Below, in pieces: positions 1 to 7,204 of a stretch of 10,131 bases of DNA. The stretch comes from Deltaproteobacteria bacterium. Its GTDB lineage: Bacteria > Desulfobacterota > Desulfuromonadia > Desulfuromonadales > BM103. The position numbers and the translations under genes are program-made. The notes beneath the pieces were generated by a model that searched no databases, was not told the origin of the DNA, and was given only the letters and a program-made list of their open reading frames with translations. The stretch covers positions 1 to 10,131 of the forward strand of contig JAFDBW010000251.1 of the NCBI GenBank assembly GCA_019313105.1, written 5' to 3'. Numbering within the stretch: the first letter of the stretch is position 1; every line of letters begins with the position of its first letter.

Positions 1-101
1 AGAAATCTCCGCCACCAGCCCCGGTCGGCAGCACTAATTTCCCAGAGGTCATGTGCAAAGAAATTACGGCTGCGGTCAATGAATGTTCGCAATGAACTCA
101 C
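1..101 (-). CDS. YihY/BrkB-family membrane protein, N-terminal fragment (cut by window edge)
   Basis: Partial gene: only the first 33 codons are inside the window and the frame is open to the edge. I start it at GTG (101-99) because GAGGTGA lies just upstream at normal ribosome-binding distance, overlapping the stop codon of the upstream M16 gene. The visible peptide is rich in aromatic and basic residues and includes FFAHDLWEIS and RGWWRRFL. From memory this resembles the cytoplasmic N-terminus of YihY/BrkB proteins (once called ribonuclease BN) of deltaproteobacteria, where an FF..DLWE-like motif precedes the membrane segments. YihY proteins are multi-pass inner-membrane proteins of poorly defined function. 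The tight spacing suggests co-transcription with the two M16 genes. A second frame beginning at ATG (52-50) is also open to the edge but has no ribosome binding site. The gene call is fairly safe; the family rests on about 30 residues. Confidence 0.55.
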   Translation of the reverse strand, partial: MSSLRTFIDRSRNFFAHDLWEISAADRGWWRRF

Positions 102-103
102 TC

Positions 104-1549
104 TCACCTCACGGTCTCAGGATTCTCATTCAGCTCGACGTCTGTCACCGGCAGGCTGATCTGCTCCAGTTCATCCCTGAACTCTTCAGGATCGCCAACC
201 AGGACAATCTGCTGTCGAGAGAGATCGACATATTTTCGCGCAACCCGCTGCACATCATCAGCCGTAACCGCAGCGATGCGATCACGGTAGCTGGCCAGAT
301 AATCTTCGGGATAACCGAAGAACATCAGGGTCATCTGCTGGTTGACCACCGAATGGGTGTTCTCGAAGCTGAATACAAATGAGTTGATCTGGCTCTCTTT
401 GGCCAACTGCAACTCGTCTTGATCGACCGGATTGTCCCTTAACTCCGACATGATCTCTCGCGTCAGGGTGACCGCTGGAACAACCGAGGCATTCTTGGTT
501 TCCGTTCCGGCTACAAACGGCCCCGGCAAACGCCGACCGACCTGGAAGTAGGAATATGCCGAATATGCCAGGCCACGGTTCGAGCGGATCTCTCGCATCA
601 TGCGGGAGTTGAAGCCACCACCTCCGAGGATGTAATTGAAGACCCGCACGGCATACTGGTCGGGATCGTCCTTGGTCAGGCCAAGATCGCCGATCACCAC
701 CGTGGTTTGCGGCAGGTCCTTGGTGACAACCTGAATCAACCCTGACTTCGGTCGGGCAACAGTCGGCATGACCTGGTCAGGAACCTGCCGCTGCTTCCAG
801 TCGCCGAAATTCTGCTGCAACAGTTGCATCAACGTGTCGCGATCGAAATCGCCGGAGACTGCCATCCAGAGCTCATTCGGAGCAAAATACCTCTGCTGGA
901 AATCAACCATGTCCTGATGTGATACACTCGCAAGCGTATCATGGGTTGGCGTATAACCAAGGGAACTGTCCGGATACAGGGCGGCCATCAACAACCGCCT
1001 GGAGATCGCTCCAGGGCTGTCATTCTGGCGTCGCACCTGCTCCTGGGCCTGCAGGCGTGCCAGTTCCAGCCGCTCAGAAGCAAACTTGGGCCGACGCAGC
1101 ATGTCAGCCAGAACCGAAACGCCTTGTTCCAGATCCTGTGTTCGTATCGACAGGTCAAGCTGCGATGTGTAGGGACCCATGCCGGCACCCAGGTCGGCTG
1201 CGAGATGATCCAGGAATTCGTCCAGTTCCTCAGGGGACCGGTCCCCTGCCCCACCGGTCCGCCAGACACTCCCGAAAAGATCGGCAAAACCGGTTTTCTC
1301 TTTTGGTGTTGTGATACCACCGGCGCCAATCAGCGCCGTAATCTGCACCAGGGGTAATTCCCTGTCTTCCTTGAGGTAAAGGCGGATGCCGTTGTCCAGG
1401 ACCAGGGTCTCCACTTCGGGGAGTTGAAATTCGAGCGCCGGATATTGCAGTTGATCGGGGTCGCTCGGTAACGGAGCAGCACAACCGGCCAACAAGAACA
1501 GGACCGCAACGAAGACCGAGAAAGCGCCGACCGGTCGGGAGTATCTCAT
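104..1549 (-). CDS. M16-family peptidase-like lipoprotein, zinc motif absent (Arg/Tyr subunit)
   Basis: A 481-residue protein with a lipoprotein signal: hydrophobic residues 10-22, then lipobox LAGC with lipidated Cys23 and Ala at +2, suggesting an outer-membrane anchor facing the periplasm. Both halves of an M16B fold are recognisable: an N-terminal domain from about residue 45 and a C-terminal domain from about 265. Where active M16 enzymes have HxxEH, this protein reads D90-L-F-G93-S94, so zinc ligands are missing. The C-terminal domain keeps the conserved pair Arg322 and Tyr329, in REIRSNRGLAYS, that contacts substrate in M16B enzymes. In known bacterial two-subunit M16B peptidases one subunit carries zinc and the other carries Arg/Tyr; this looks like the second kind. 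Its ATG overlaps the stop of the upstream zinc-subunit gene (ATGA), with AGAGGA nine bases before it, so translation is probably coupled. Substrate unknown. Confidence 0.9.
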   Translation of the reverse strand: MRYSRPVGAFSVFVAVLFLLAGCAAPLPSDPDQLQYPALEFQLPEVETLVLDNGIRLYLKEDRELPLVQITALIGAGGITTPKEKTGFADLFGSVWRTGGAGDRSPEELDEFLDHLAADLGAGMGPYTSQLDLSIRTQDLEQGVSVLADMLRRPKFASERLELARLQAQEQVRRQNDSPGAISRRLLMAALYPDSSLGYTPTHDTLASVSHQDMVDFQQRYFAPNELWMAVSGDFDRDTLMQLLQQNFGDWKQRQVPDQVMPTVARPKSGLIQVVTKDLPQTTVVIGDLGLTKDDPDQYAVRVFNYILGGGGFNSRMMREIRSNRGLAYSAYSYFQVGRRLPGPFVAGTETKNASVVPAVTLTREIMSELRDNPVDQDELQLAKESQINSFVFSFENTHSVVNQQMTLMFFGYPEDYLASYRDRIAAVTADDVQRVARKYVDLSRQQIVLVGDPEEFRDELEQISLPVTDVELNENPETVR

Positions 1550-3036
1550 AGCGTCTGATCCTCTCTTTGCAGCACCACAACCGTACGGTTGGATTTTGTC
1601 AAGTACCGGTTGGCAACCTGCTTGAGATTCTCAGCTGACAACTTGTCGATCTCTTCCGCATAGTTCGCTACGTAACGCCAGTCACCAGCCAGGGACTGAT
1701 AACTGGTCAGCAGCCTTGCCAGACCGGAGTTGCTTCTCAGCTGCCGAAGTTGGTCGGTCAACAGACGGTTCCTGACCTTGGTCAGTTCCTCCTCTTCGAC
1801 CAGTTCTTGTTTGAGCTTGTCGAGTTCGGCGTAAATTGCCGATTCCAGCTCTTCAACCGTATGCGGATGGCGCGGGATTCCCTCTATAACGAAAAGGTTG
1901 GGATATCGGGAACCCGGAGCGCCATACACAGAGACCGAGGTCGCCAGCTTCTGCTCTTCGACCAGGGAACGGTAGAGCCTTGAGGTGCGTCCGCTGCCGA
2001 GGATTTGGTCGATCAGGTCGAAAGCGTAATCGTCTTTGTCAGGCATGGTCGGCTTGTGCCAGGCAATTGCCAGCCTTGGTTCGGCGTCAAACACTTCGAG
2101 GATTCTCTTTTCCCCTTTCTGGACAGGCTCTACAGCCGACACTCGAGGGGCGGGAGTACCGGGGGCGATATCCCCGAAATAGCGGTCGACCAGGGCAACG
2201 GCATCGGCCGCCCTGATATCGCCGACCAGCGCGATCACGGTGTTGACTGGCGCATAATATTTCTCCAAGAACCCGCGGGTCTTCTGCGGGCTTAGGTTGG
2301 CAATATCGGAATGCCAGCCGATGATTGGATTGCGGTAAGGATGCACCTTGAAGGCATTGGTCACGAGGCTCTCATAGTGCTTGCGTGCCGGGTTTGTATC
2401 GTAGGACCGGCGACGCTCCTCCCGGATGACATCCCTCTCGGTATAGAACTCCCGCAGGACCGGGTTTTTCATCCGGTCAGACTCGATCAGGGCCCAGAGT
2501 TCCAGCTTGTTGGACGGCAGGGAGATCAGGTATGTAGTCAGGTCCTTGCTGGTGAAGGCATTGTAGCCGACGCCGCCGTTTTCCGAGTAAAGATTGGAGA
2601 ATACATCCTTGACCACGTACTGCTTGTGTTCTGCCTGCAGCTCGCTCAGCTGTTTTTCCAGTGCGGCGACCTCGGCCTGGTCGGCACCATTTTGCAGGCG
2701 CAGTGCGTCAAGTTGACTGCCGACCCGTTCGATTTCCTCGAGCAAAGGTTTTTCTTTTGTATAGTCGGTGGTTCCCAGAGTCTTGGTCCCTTTGAACAGC
2801 ATATGTTCGAGTAGGTGAGCCACACCACGGGTCTCGCTGGTTTCGTGTACCGAGCCGACGCCGATGGTGATGTAGGCCGAAACCACCGGCGTGTCGTGCC
2901 GCTCAACCACGAGCAATTTGAGCCCGTTATCAAACCGGTGTTCAAACACCTTGTCCTCAAGTACGGTGCTACCAAGGGCCACGCCCTGAAAGAAAACCAG
3001 AAGCAGGCTAAAAATCAGCGCTATGTATCGATTCAT
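1546..3036 (-). CDS. M16-family zinc metallopeptidase, secreted (catalytic subunit)
   Basis: A 496-residue insulinase/processing-peptidase family protein. Residues 1-22 form a Sec signal peptide (hydrophobic core 5-19, probable cleavage after Ala-Leu-Gly22), placing it in the periplasm. The zinc and catalytic motif HLLEH is at residues 74-78 within GVAHLLEHMLFKGT. The substrate-edge motif NAFTS starts at 159, and Glu185 in IESDRM is the likely third zinc ligand. About 30 extra residues lie between HLLEH and that Glu compared with the usual spacing of roughly 75. The extra stretch (about 97-140) is Leu/Glu/Gln-rich and looks like a helical hairpin or coiled coil. In the C-terminal domain the positions of the Arg/Tyr pair are Val359 and Thr366, so that pair is lost here and retained in the downstream partner. 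The start ATG has AAGGA at 3048-3052, eleven bases upstream. It is first gene of an M16-M16-YihY unit with its own sigma-70-type promoter. Confidence 0.93.
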   Translation of the reverse strand: MNRYIALIFSLLLVFFQGVALGSTVLEDKVFEHRFDNGLKLLVVERHDTPVVSAYITIGVGSVHETSETRGVAHLLEHMLFKGTKTLGTTDYTKEKPLLEEIERVGSQLDALRLQNGADQAEVAALEKQLSELQAEHKQYVVKDVFSNLYSENGGVGYNAFTSKDLTTYLISLPSNKLELWALIESDRMKNPVLREFYTERDVIREERRRSYDTNPARKHYESLVTNAFKVHPYRNPIIGWHSDIANLSPQKTRGFLEKYYAPVNTVIALVGDIRAADAVALVDRYFGDIAPGTPAPRVSAVEPVQKGEKRILEVFDAEPRLAIAWHKPTMPDKDDYAFDLIDQILGSGRTSRLYRSLVEEQKLATSVSVYGAPGSRYPNLFVIEGIPRHPHTVEELESAIYAELDKLKQELVEEEELTKVRNRLLTDQLRQLRSNSGLARLLTSYQSLAGDWRYVANYAEEIDKLSAENLKQVANRYLTKSNRTVVVLQREDQTL

Positions 3037-3047
3037 CTGTTTGATTA

Positions 3048-3114
3048 TCCTTAATTAGCTAAATGTTAATTTGTCTGTCCAACTCATTATAACCATGTCG
3101 CGGCATTCGGTCGA
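3048..3114 (-). promoter_or_regulatory. Sigma-70-type promoter and ribosome binding site of the M16 operon
   Basis: On the minus strand a perfect -10 box TATAAT (3091-3086) is preceded, after a 17-bp spacer, by TCGACC (3114-3109), which matches TTGACA at four of six positions. Transcription would begin near 3079, giving a leader of about 43 bases that contains AAGGA (3052-3048) ahead of the ATG at 3036. The leader is AT-rich. The promoter makes the M16 genes independent of the upstream hypF. It is predicted only from sequence. Confidence 0.6.
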
Positions 3115-3119
3115 GACAG

Positions 3120-3139
3120 ACATCTATTTTTTTAGATGT
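3120..3139. repeat. Short inverted repeat between hypF and the M16 promoter
   Basis: Seven-base arms ACATCTA (3120-3126) and TAGATGT (3133-3139) are perfect complements around a loop of six T on the plus strand (A on the minus strand). It lies 34 bases past the hypF stop and just upstream of the M16 -35 box. As hypF mRNA it could form a weak AT-rich hairpin, but no U-tract follows, so it is not a canonical terminator. It could be a weak terminator, an mRNA 3' end stabiliser, or a protein-binding site for the M16 promoter. Confidence 0.4.
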
Positions 3140-3172
3140 TTCATAATTCTGCAAAAAGATTACTAAAAGATC

Positions 3173-5428
3173 CTAGGCTGCGGCAACCACTGCTTGCCCG
3201 AGAGCCAGGCCACCGTCATTGGGGGGGACCAGGGTGTGGGTGAGGACTGTCAGACCTGTTTTCTCCAGGCGGGGCACCACCATCTCCGTCAACAGGCCGT
3301 TCTGAAAGACCCCGCCAGACAAAACAACCTGTTTCAGGCCGGTCTGCTGCTGCAATTGAGCACAGACCTCTTCAATCATCATGGCCAGGGAAAGGTGGAA
3401 ACGCCCGGCAATCCGACTGCCGACAACACCCGACAAATGATCTTTAGCGATCGATTCGATCATTTGCGACGGGTCACAGATAACCTGGCCGCCCTGGTAC
3501 AGCAACCGGTAGGGGTAAGCCGATGATTGGCCCGGATCGGCGAGCATTTCCAGCTCCATGGCCGCCTGCCCTTCGAAGGAAACCACCTGTCGCAGGCCGA
3601 TTATCGACGCTACGGCGTCAAACAAGCGACCGCAGCTGGAGGTAAGGGGCGTGTTGATTCGTTTGATCATCGCCTGGCAAACCAGACGCAGCTCGTTTTC
3701 GGCAATACCTTCAAAGCATTTCAGGTCACCGGGAACTTCACCAAATGCTGATTGCAGGTAACTCAGCGCCATACGCCAGGGCTCCCTGGTGGCCAGGTCA
3801 CCACCGGGCATCGGCTGGTAGCGCAGATGGCCATAGCGCTGGAACTCCTTCAGGTCACCGACCAGGAATTCACCGCCCCAGATATGGTCATCGGCACCGT
3901 AACCGATCCCGTCAAAAATAACCCCAATGGCCGGTTCACGAATGCCGTGTTCGGCCAAGCAACTGGCCAGGTGCGCATGATGATGCTGGACTGCGATTGC
4001 AGGCAGCCCGCTTTCTTCCAGAGCATAGCGTGTCGAATAGTAATCGGGGTGCAGATCATGCGCGACCCGCTGTGGTTCGACTTCGAGAAGCCTGCGCATG
4101 TGACTGATCGTATTCCGGAAAGATTCATAGACCTCGAGGTTTTTCAGGTCTCCGACGTGCTGGCTCAAAAAAGCGCGGTCGCCGCGGGTCAGGCAGATGG
4201 TGTTCTTCAACTCCGCACCGACAGCCAATACGGGACAGCTTTCACCGGGCAGGGCAACGCCTCGTGGGACAAATCCACGTGAACGGCGTAACAGCAGCGG
4301 TCGGCCAGCCATAACACGGGCAATTGAGTCATCGACACGGGTGTGAATGCGCCGGTTGTGGCTCAAAAAAGCATCGGCAATCTCCGCCAACCGCTGCCGG
4401 GCGTCATCATCCTCAAAGGCAATCGGCTCGTCGGAGAGGTTGGCGCTGGTCATGACCAGGGATTTGAAATTCTGCAGCAGCAGGTGGTGCAACGGTGTGT
4501 ACGGCAGCATCACACCGAAACAACGGTTGCCGGGAGCAATATTTCCGGCAAGTCCGTGGCCGGACCGCTTCCCCAACAAGACGATCGGTCGTTCGGTGCC
4601 CTGCAGCAGGCGTGCTTCATCAGACCCGACGACCGCCAGCTCCTTGACGGCCTCAAGATTCTTCGCCATCAGGGCGAAAGGCTTCTCATCTCGCTGTTTG
4701 CGCCGGCGCAACTCGGCCACAGCCTCCTGGTTGGCTGCATCCACGGCAAGATGGTAGCCTCCCAGACCCTTGATGGCGACAATCTGTCCTTCTCTTAAAC
4801 GACGAATCGTTTCTGCCACGGGGTCGACTGAATCGAGAGTCGATCCGTCGGCGGAAACCAGCTGTAATCGGGGGCCACAAGCCGGGCAGGCATTCGGTTG
4901 GGCGTGGAAGCGACGAGACGCCGGATCGTCATACTCTGCCTGGCAGTTGATACAGAGTGGGAAATCGACCATGGTGGTCAGCGGCCGGTCGTAAGGGATG
5001 CCGGTGACAATCGTATATCGCGGTCCGCAATTGGTGCAGTTGATAAAAGGGTAGCGGTACCGGCGATCAGTCGGGTCAAACAGTTCGGCAAGACAGGCGT
5101 CGCAGACAAAGGTGTCGGGTGCGATCTGTGCCCGACGGCTCTCATCGACGGCGCTATGCAGAATTGTGAAACTGTCACAGCCCCGAACAGGGAGTGTCTG
5201 TATATCGACTGACTGGATTACAGCTAGGGGGGGCTTCTGATCACTGATGGTCGCAATAAATTGTTGCAGAGGTTCTGCGGTCCCCTCCACTTCAATTGTC
5301 ACACCGCGGGTGTCGTTGCAAACCGAACCGGACAGGCCGAAACGTTCTGCCAACTGGTATATGAAGGGCCGGAAACCAACCCCCTGGACGATCCCCTCAA
5401 TGATAATTTTATAGCGCAAATAATCCAC
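3173..5428 (-). CDS. hypF: Carbamoyltransferase HypF, [NiFe] hydrogenase maturation
   Basis: HypF uses carbamoyl phosphate and ATP to carbamoylate the C-terminal Cys of HypE, supplying the future cyanide ligands of the [NiFe] hydrogenase active site; it acts in the cytoplasm. All domains are present in 751 residues, the usual length. An acylphosphatase domain (about 5-92) has VQGVGFR with Arg20 and Asn38. Two zinc-finger units have Cys109/112 with Cys131/134, and Cys159/162 with Cys181/184. A YrdC-like domain (about 203-385) has KGLGGYHLAVDA and SANLSDEPI. A Kae1-like C-terminal domain has HHHAH at 482-486, FDGIGYG at 505-511, LSGGVFQN at 703-710 and NDGG at 737-740. No inactivating change is visible. 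The start is uncertain: GTG at 5428 lacks a Shine-Dalgarno sequence, while TTG at 5419 (codon 4) is also possible and has GGA just upstream; both keep the whole domain. No other hyp gene is in the window, and it may be expressed alone or by read-through from the response regulator gene 245 bp upstream. Confidence 0.97.
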   Translation of the reverse strand: MDYLRYKIIIEGIVQGVGFRPFIYQLAERFGLSGSVCNDTRGVTIEVEGTAEPLQQFIATISDQKPPLAVIQSVDIQTLPVRGCDSFTILHSAVDESRRAQIAPDTFVCDACLAELFDPTDRRYRYPFINCTNCGPRYTIVTGIPYDRPLTTMVDFPLCINCQAEYDDPASRRFHAQPNACPACGPRLQLVSADGSTLDSVDPVAETIRRLREGQIVAIKGLGGYHLAVDAANQEAVAELRRRKQRDEKPFALMAKNLEAVKELAVVGSDEARLLQGTERPIVLLGKRSGHGLAGNIAPGNRCFGVMLPYTPLHHLLLQNFKSLVMTSANLSDEPIAFEDDDARQRLAEIADAFLSHNRRIHTRVDDSIARVMAGRPLLLRRSRGFVPRGVALPGESCPVLAVGAELKNTICLTRGDRAFLSQHVGDLKNLEVYESFRNTISHMRRLLEVEPQRVAHDLHPDYYSTRYALEESGLPAIAVQHHHAHLASCLAEHGIREPAIGVIFDGIGYGADDHIWGGEFLVGDLKEFQRYGHLRYQPMPGGDLATREPWRMALSYLQSAFGEVPGDLKCFEGIAENELRLVCQAMIKRINTPLTSSCGRLFDAVASIIGLRQVVSFEGQAAMELEMLADPGQSSAYPYRLLYQGGQVICDPSQMIESIAKDHLSGVVGSRIAGRFHLSLAMMIEEVCAQLQQQTGLKQVVLSGGVFQNGLLTEMVVPRLEKTGLTVLTHTLVPPNDGGLALGQAVVAAA

Positions 5429-5673
5429 AGAGTGAGAATATAGGAAATGCGTGGGAAATGCAGTTCGAAAATCATCTGTTTTCGACAGGGTCGGGTTAGG
5501 CTCACAGCAGTTTGAGCAACAATTATGGTATCAAAGCCTACATCCTGATCTCTTGATTATAGAGATGCCCACCAGCGAAAGAAAGCCCAGCAGTTGATGA
5601 GGTTTTGCAGTAGTTATTTCTGGTCCATATTACAGAAGCCTTTATCGACTGTTCCTCATAATGATTTACGAGA

Positions 5674-7062
5674 TCAGGAGCCTTCGGCCAAATTATATTT
5701 CTCCATTTTGTAGCGCAGCGTTCCTCGTGGAAGATTGAGAAGACGTGCCGTTTTCGCAACGTTGCCACCGGTAATCACGACCGCCTGGGAGATCAGGTCT
5801 TTTTCCAACCGGCCGACGATATCTTCAAACATGATTCCTTCTGGCGGGATCTGGCATTCAAATGAGGCCTGATCCTTCGGTTTGTCACCCCAGATCTCCC
5901 GCGGCAGACAGTCCGGCGTTATCGTTTCCTGGTTGTGCATGATACAGATGCGCTCCACCACGTTGCGTAATTCACGCACATTTCCCGGCCAATGGTAACG
6001 CATCAAGAGGTCAAGCGCTGAGCGCGAGACTTCCCGTACATTTTTGTGGAACTCCTTGCTGAAATGCCTGAGAAAAAAATCCAACAGAGGTGGAATATCT
6101 TCACGACGGTCGCGCAACGGCGCAACATGAATCGGGAACACATTGAGTCGGTAGTACAGGTCCTCACGAAAGTTTTTCTGTTCAATCGCCTCTTTCAATC
6201 CTAGGTTGGTCGCGGCCACAACACGGACATCGATATCAATGCTCCTGCTCCCGCCCAACCGGCGAATCTTACGGTCTTCGAGGACCCTGAGCAGCTTGAC
6301 TTGGAGATTCATGTCCATTTCACCGATCTCGTCAAGAAAAATCGTGCCGCCATTCGCCTCTTCGAAAAGGCCTATTTTACGATTCTTGGCGTCGGTGAAG
6401 GCGCCACGCTCATGGCCAAACAACTCTGTTTCCAGAAGGTTAAACGGCAGAGAGCCACAGTTTATTTCGATGAAGGGTTTGCCGTTGCGAGGGGATAACT
6501 GGTGGATCGACTTGGCAACCAACTCCTTGCCCGTGCCTGACTCACCGGTAATCAGGACGGTTGAAGTCTCGTGCTTGGCAACTTCCCGAATCTGCCGGTA
6601 GACCTGAGTCAACTGGGCGCTGGAGCCGATCATCATGTTGTCGCCGGACAAATCCTTGCCCTGCGACCCACGCCGTAACTGGCGGACCTCACGACGCAGG
6701 TTCTGGGTCTCCAAGGCCAGTCGGACAATCAGGCGAATAGCATCTGCCTTGAAGGGCTTTTTAATATAATCGTATGCGCCCATCTTCAGTGCCTCGACAG
6801 CACTCTCAACCGTACCGTAACCGGTGATGATGATCACCAGGATGCCAGGATCGATCTCGCGCAAGGCACGCAAGACATCCAGGCCACTCTGGACACCAAG
6901 ATTCAGGTCGAGCAGGACCAGGTCGACATCCGACTCGCCGACCTCCCTGATTGCATCATCACCGTTATCAGTGGAGAGAGGATGATAACCATCTTCCTCG
7001 AGAATTCTTTCCAGGTTTTCGCGGATAAATGCTTCATCATCCACGATAAGAATACGTTCCAT
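5674..7062 (-). CDS. NtrC-family sigma-54-dependent response regulator
   Basis: A 462-residue cytoplasmic transcription activator with the full three-domain layout. The receiver domain (1-120) has acidic pocket Asp8/Asp9, phosphoacceptor Asp52, Thr80 and Lys102. The AAA+ sigma-54 activation domain (about 143-375) has Walker A GESGTGKE (173-180), the sigma-54 contact loop GAFTDA (220-225), Walker B IFLDE (241-245) and a WPGNVREL segment at 358-365. A Fis-type helix-turn-helix follows (about 425-458, with AKTARLLNLPRGTLRYKM). GAFTDA instead of GAFTGA is a frequent natural variant and keeps the Thr, so it should be active. The ATG has a good CGAGG site seven bases upstream. The partner is the histidine kinase encoded immediately upstream, 142 bp away on the same strand. 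It should activate sigma-54 promoters when phosphorylated, plausibly including the one at 10051-10066 ahead of its own operon. Its other targets and its signal are not shown here. Confidence 0.96.
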   Translation of the reverse strand: MERILIVDDEAFIRENLERILEEDGYHPLSTDNGDDAIREVGESDVDLVLLDLNLGVQSGLDVLRALREIDPGILVIIITGYGTVESAVEALKMGAYDYIKKPFKADAIRLIVRLALETQNLRREVRQLRRGSQGKDLSGDNMMIGSSAQLTQVYRQIREVAKHETSTVLITGESGTGKELVAKSIHQLSPRNGKPFIEINCGSLPFNLLETELFGHERGAFTDAKNRKIGLFEEANGGTIFLDEIGEMDMNLQVKLLRVLEDRKIRRLGGSRSIDIDVRVVAATNLGLKEAIEQKNFREDLYYRLNVFPIHVAPLRDRREDIPPLLDFFLRHFSKEFHKNVREVSRSALDLLMRYHWPGNVRELRNVVERICIMHNQETITPDCLPREIWGDKPKDQASFECQIPPEGIMFEDIVGRLEKDLISQAVVITGGNVAKTARLLNLPRGTLRYKMEKYNLAEGS

Positions 7063-7128
7063 ATTGAACCTCGCTGGTTTCTCCGTGAGTAACTGACCGG
7101 TTGTATTCTATTGGCAGGCAGAATCTGC

Positions 7129-7166
7129 GGCAACTAAAATGGCTAACTACGGCCACTTTTGTTGCC
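7129..7166. repeat. Long imperfect inverted repeat in the kinase-regulator gap
   Basis: Fifteen-base arms GGCAACTAAAATGGC (7129-7143) and GCCACTTTTGTTGCC (7152-7166) flank an eight-base loop. In the minus-strand transcript 13 positions form Watson-Crick pairs, one is a G-U wobble and one is an A-A mismatch. It lies 38 bases past the kinase stop and 66 bases before the regulator ATG. No T-run follows on either strand, so it is not a classical intrinsic terminator. Possible roles are an mRNA processing or stability hairpin that sets the kinase:regulator ratio, or a dyad operator. The arms are AT-containing and near symmetric, which fits either. Confidence 0.6.
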
Positions 7167-7204
7167 CTTGACTCATTTTTTCGGAAAATGTTTTCTGTGG
7201 CAGG

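Noticed and set aside
1..52. Alternative partial frame from ATG at 52 reading MTSGKLVLPTGAGGGDF
   Set aside because: It has no ribosome binding site, whereas the GTG frame from 101 has a good one at coupling distance and a family-like sequence.
83..382. Plus-strand open frame of 99 codons
   Set aside because: It is antisense to the C-terminal part of the M16 lipoprotein gene and has no promoter, ribosome site or known domain.
2311..2814. Plus-strand open frame of 167 codons
   Set aside because: It lies wholly inside the zinc M16 gene on the other strand, has no ribosome binding site or recognisable domain, and its composition is what an antisense frame of a coding region gives.
3752..4282. 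Plus-strand open frame of 176 codons
   Set aside because: It is antisense to the Kae1-like domain of hypF, where the minus-strand frame has clear catalytic motifs. No independent coding evidence.
5548..5566. Six-base inverted repeat ATCTCT/AGAGAT as a terminator for the regulator gene
   Set aside because: The stem is short and AT-rich, no T-tract follows on the minus strand, and it lies over 100 bases past the stop codon.
5574..5589. Possible second sigma-54 promoter upstream of hypF (TGGGCTTTCTTTCGCT on the minus strand)
   Set aside because: It has GG-N10-GC spacing, but the CACG part of the -24 element is entirely different and TTGC is TCGC. Such matches are expected by chance, so regulation of hypF by this two-component system is not supported.
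5538..5768. Minus-strand open frame of 76 codons running into the regulator-hypF gap
   Set aside because: It begins inside the response regulator gene in another frame, has no ribosome site, and its product has no recognisable features. I regard the 245-bp gap as non-coding.
6378..6420. GAFTDA instead of GAFTGA in the regulator as a sign of lost sigma-54 contact
   Set aside because: The Thr essential for the contact loop is present, and GAFTDA is a common variant in functional NtrC-family activators.
7179..7195. CATTTT/AAAATG hairpin just after the kinase stop as a terminator
   Set aside because: A six-pair stem of almost only A-T pairs with no GC core and no U-tract would be too weak for intrinsic termination.
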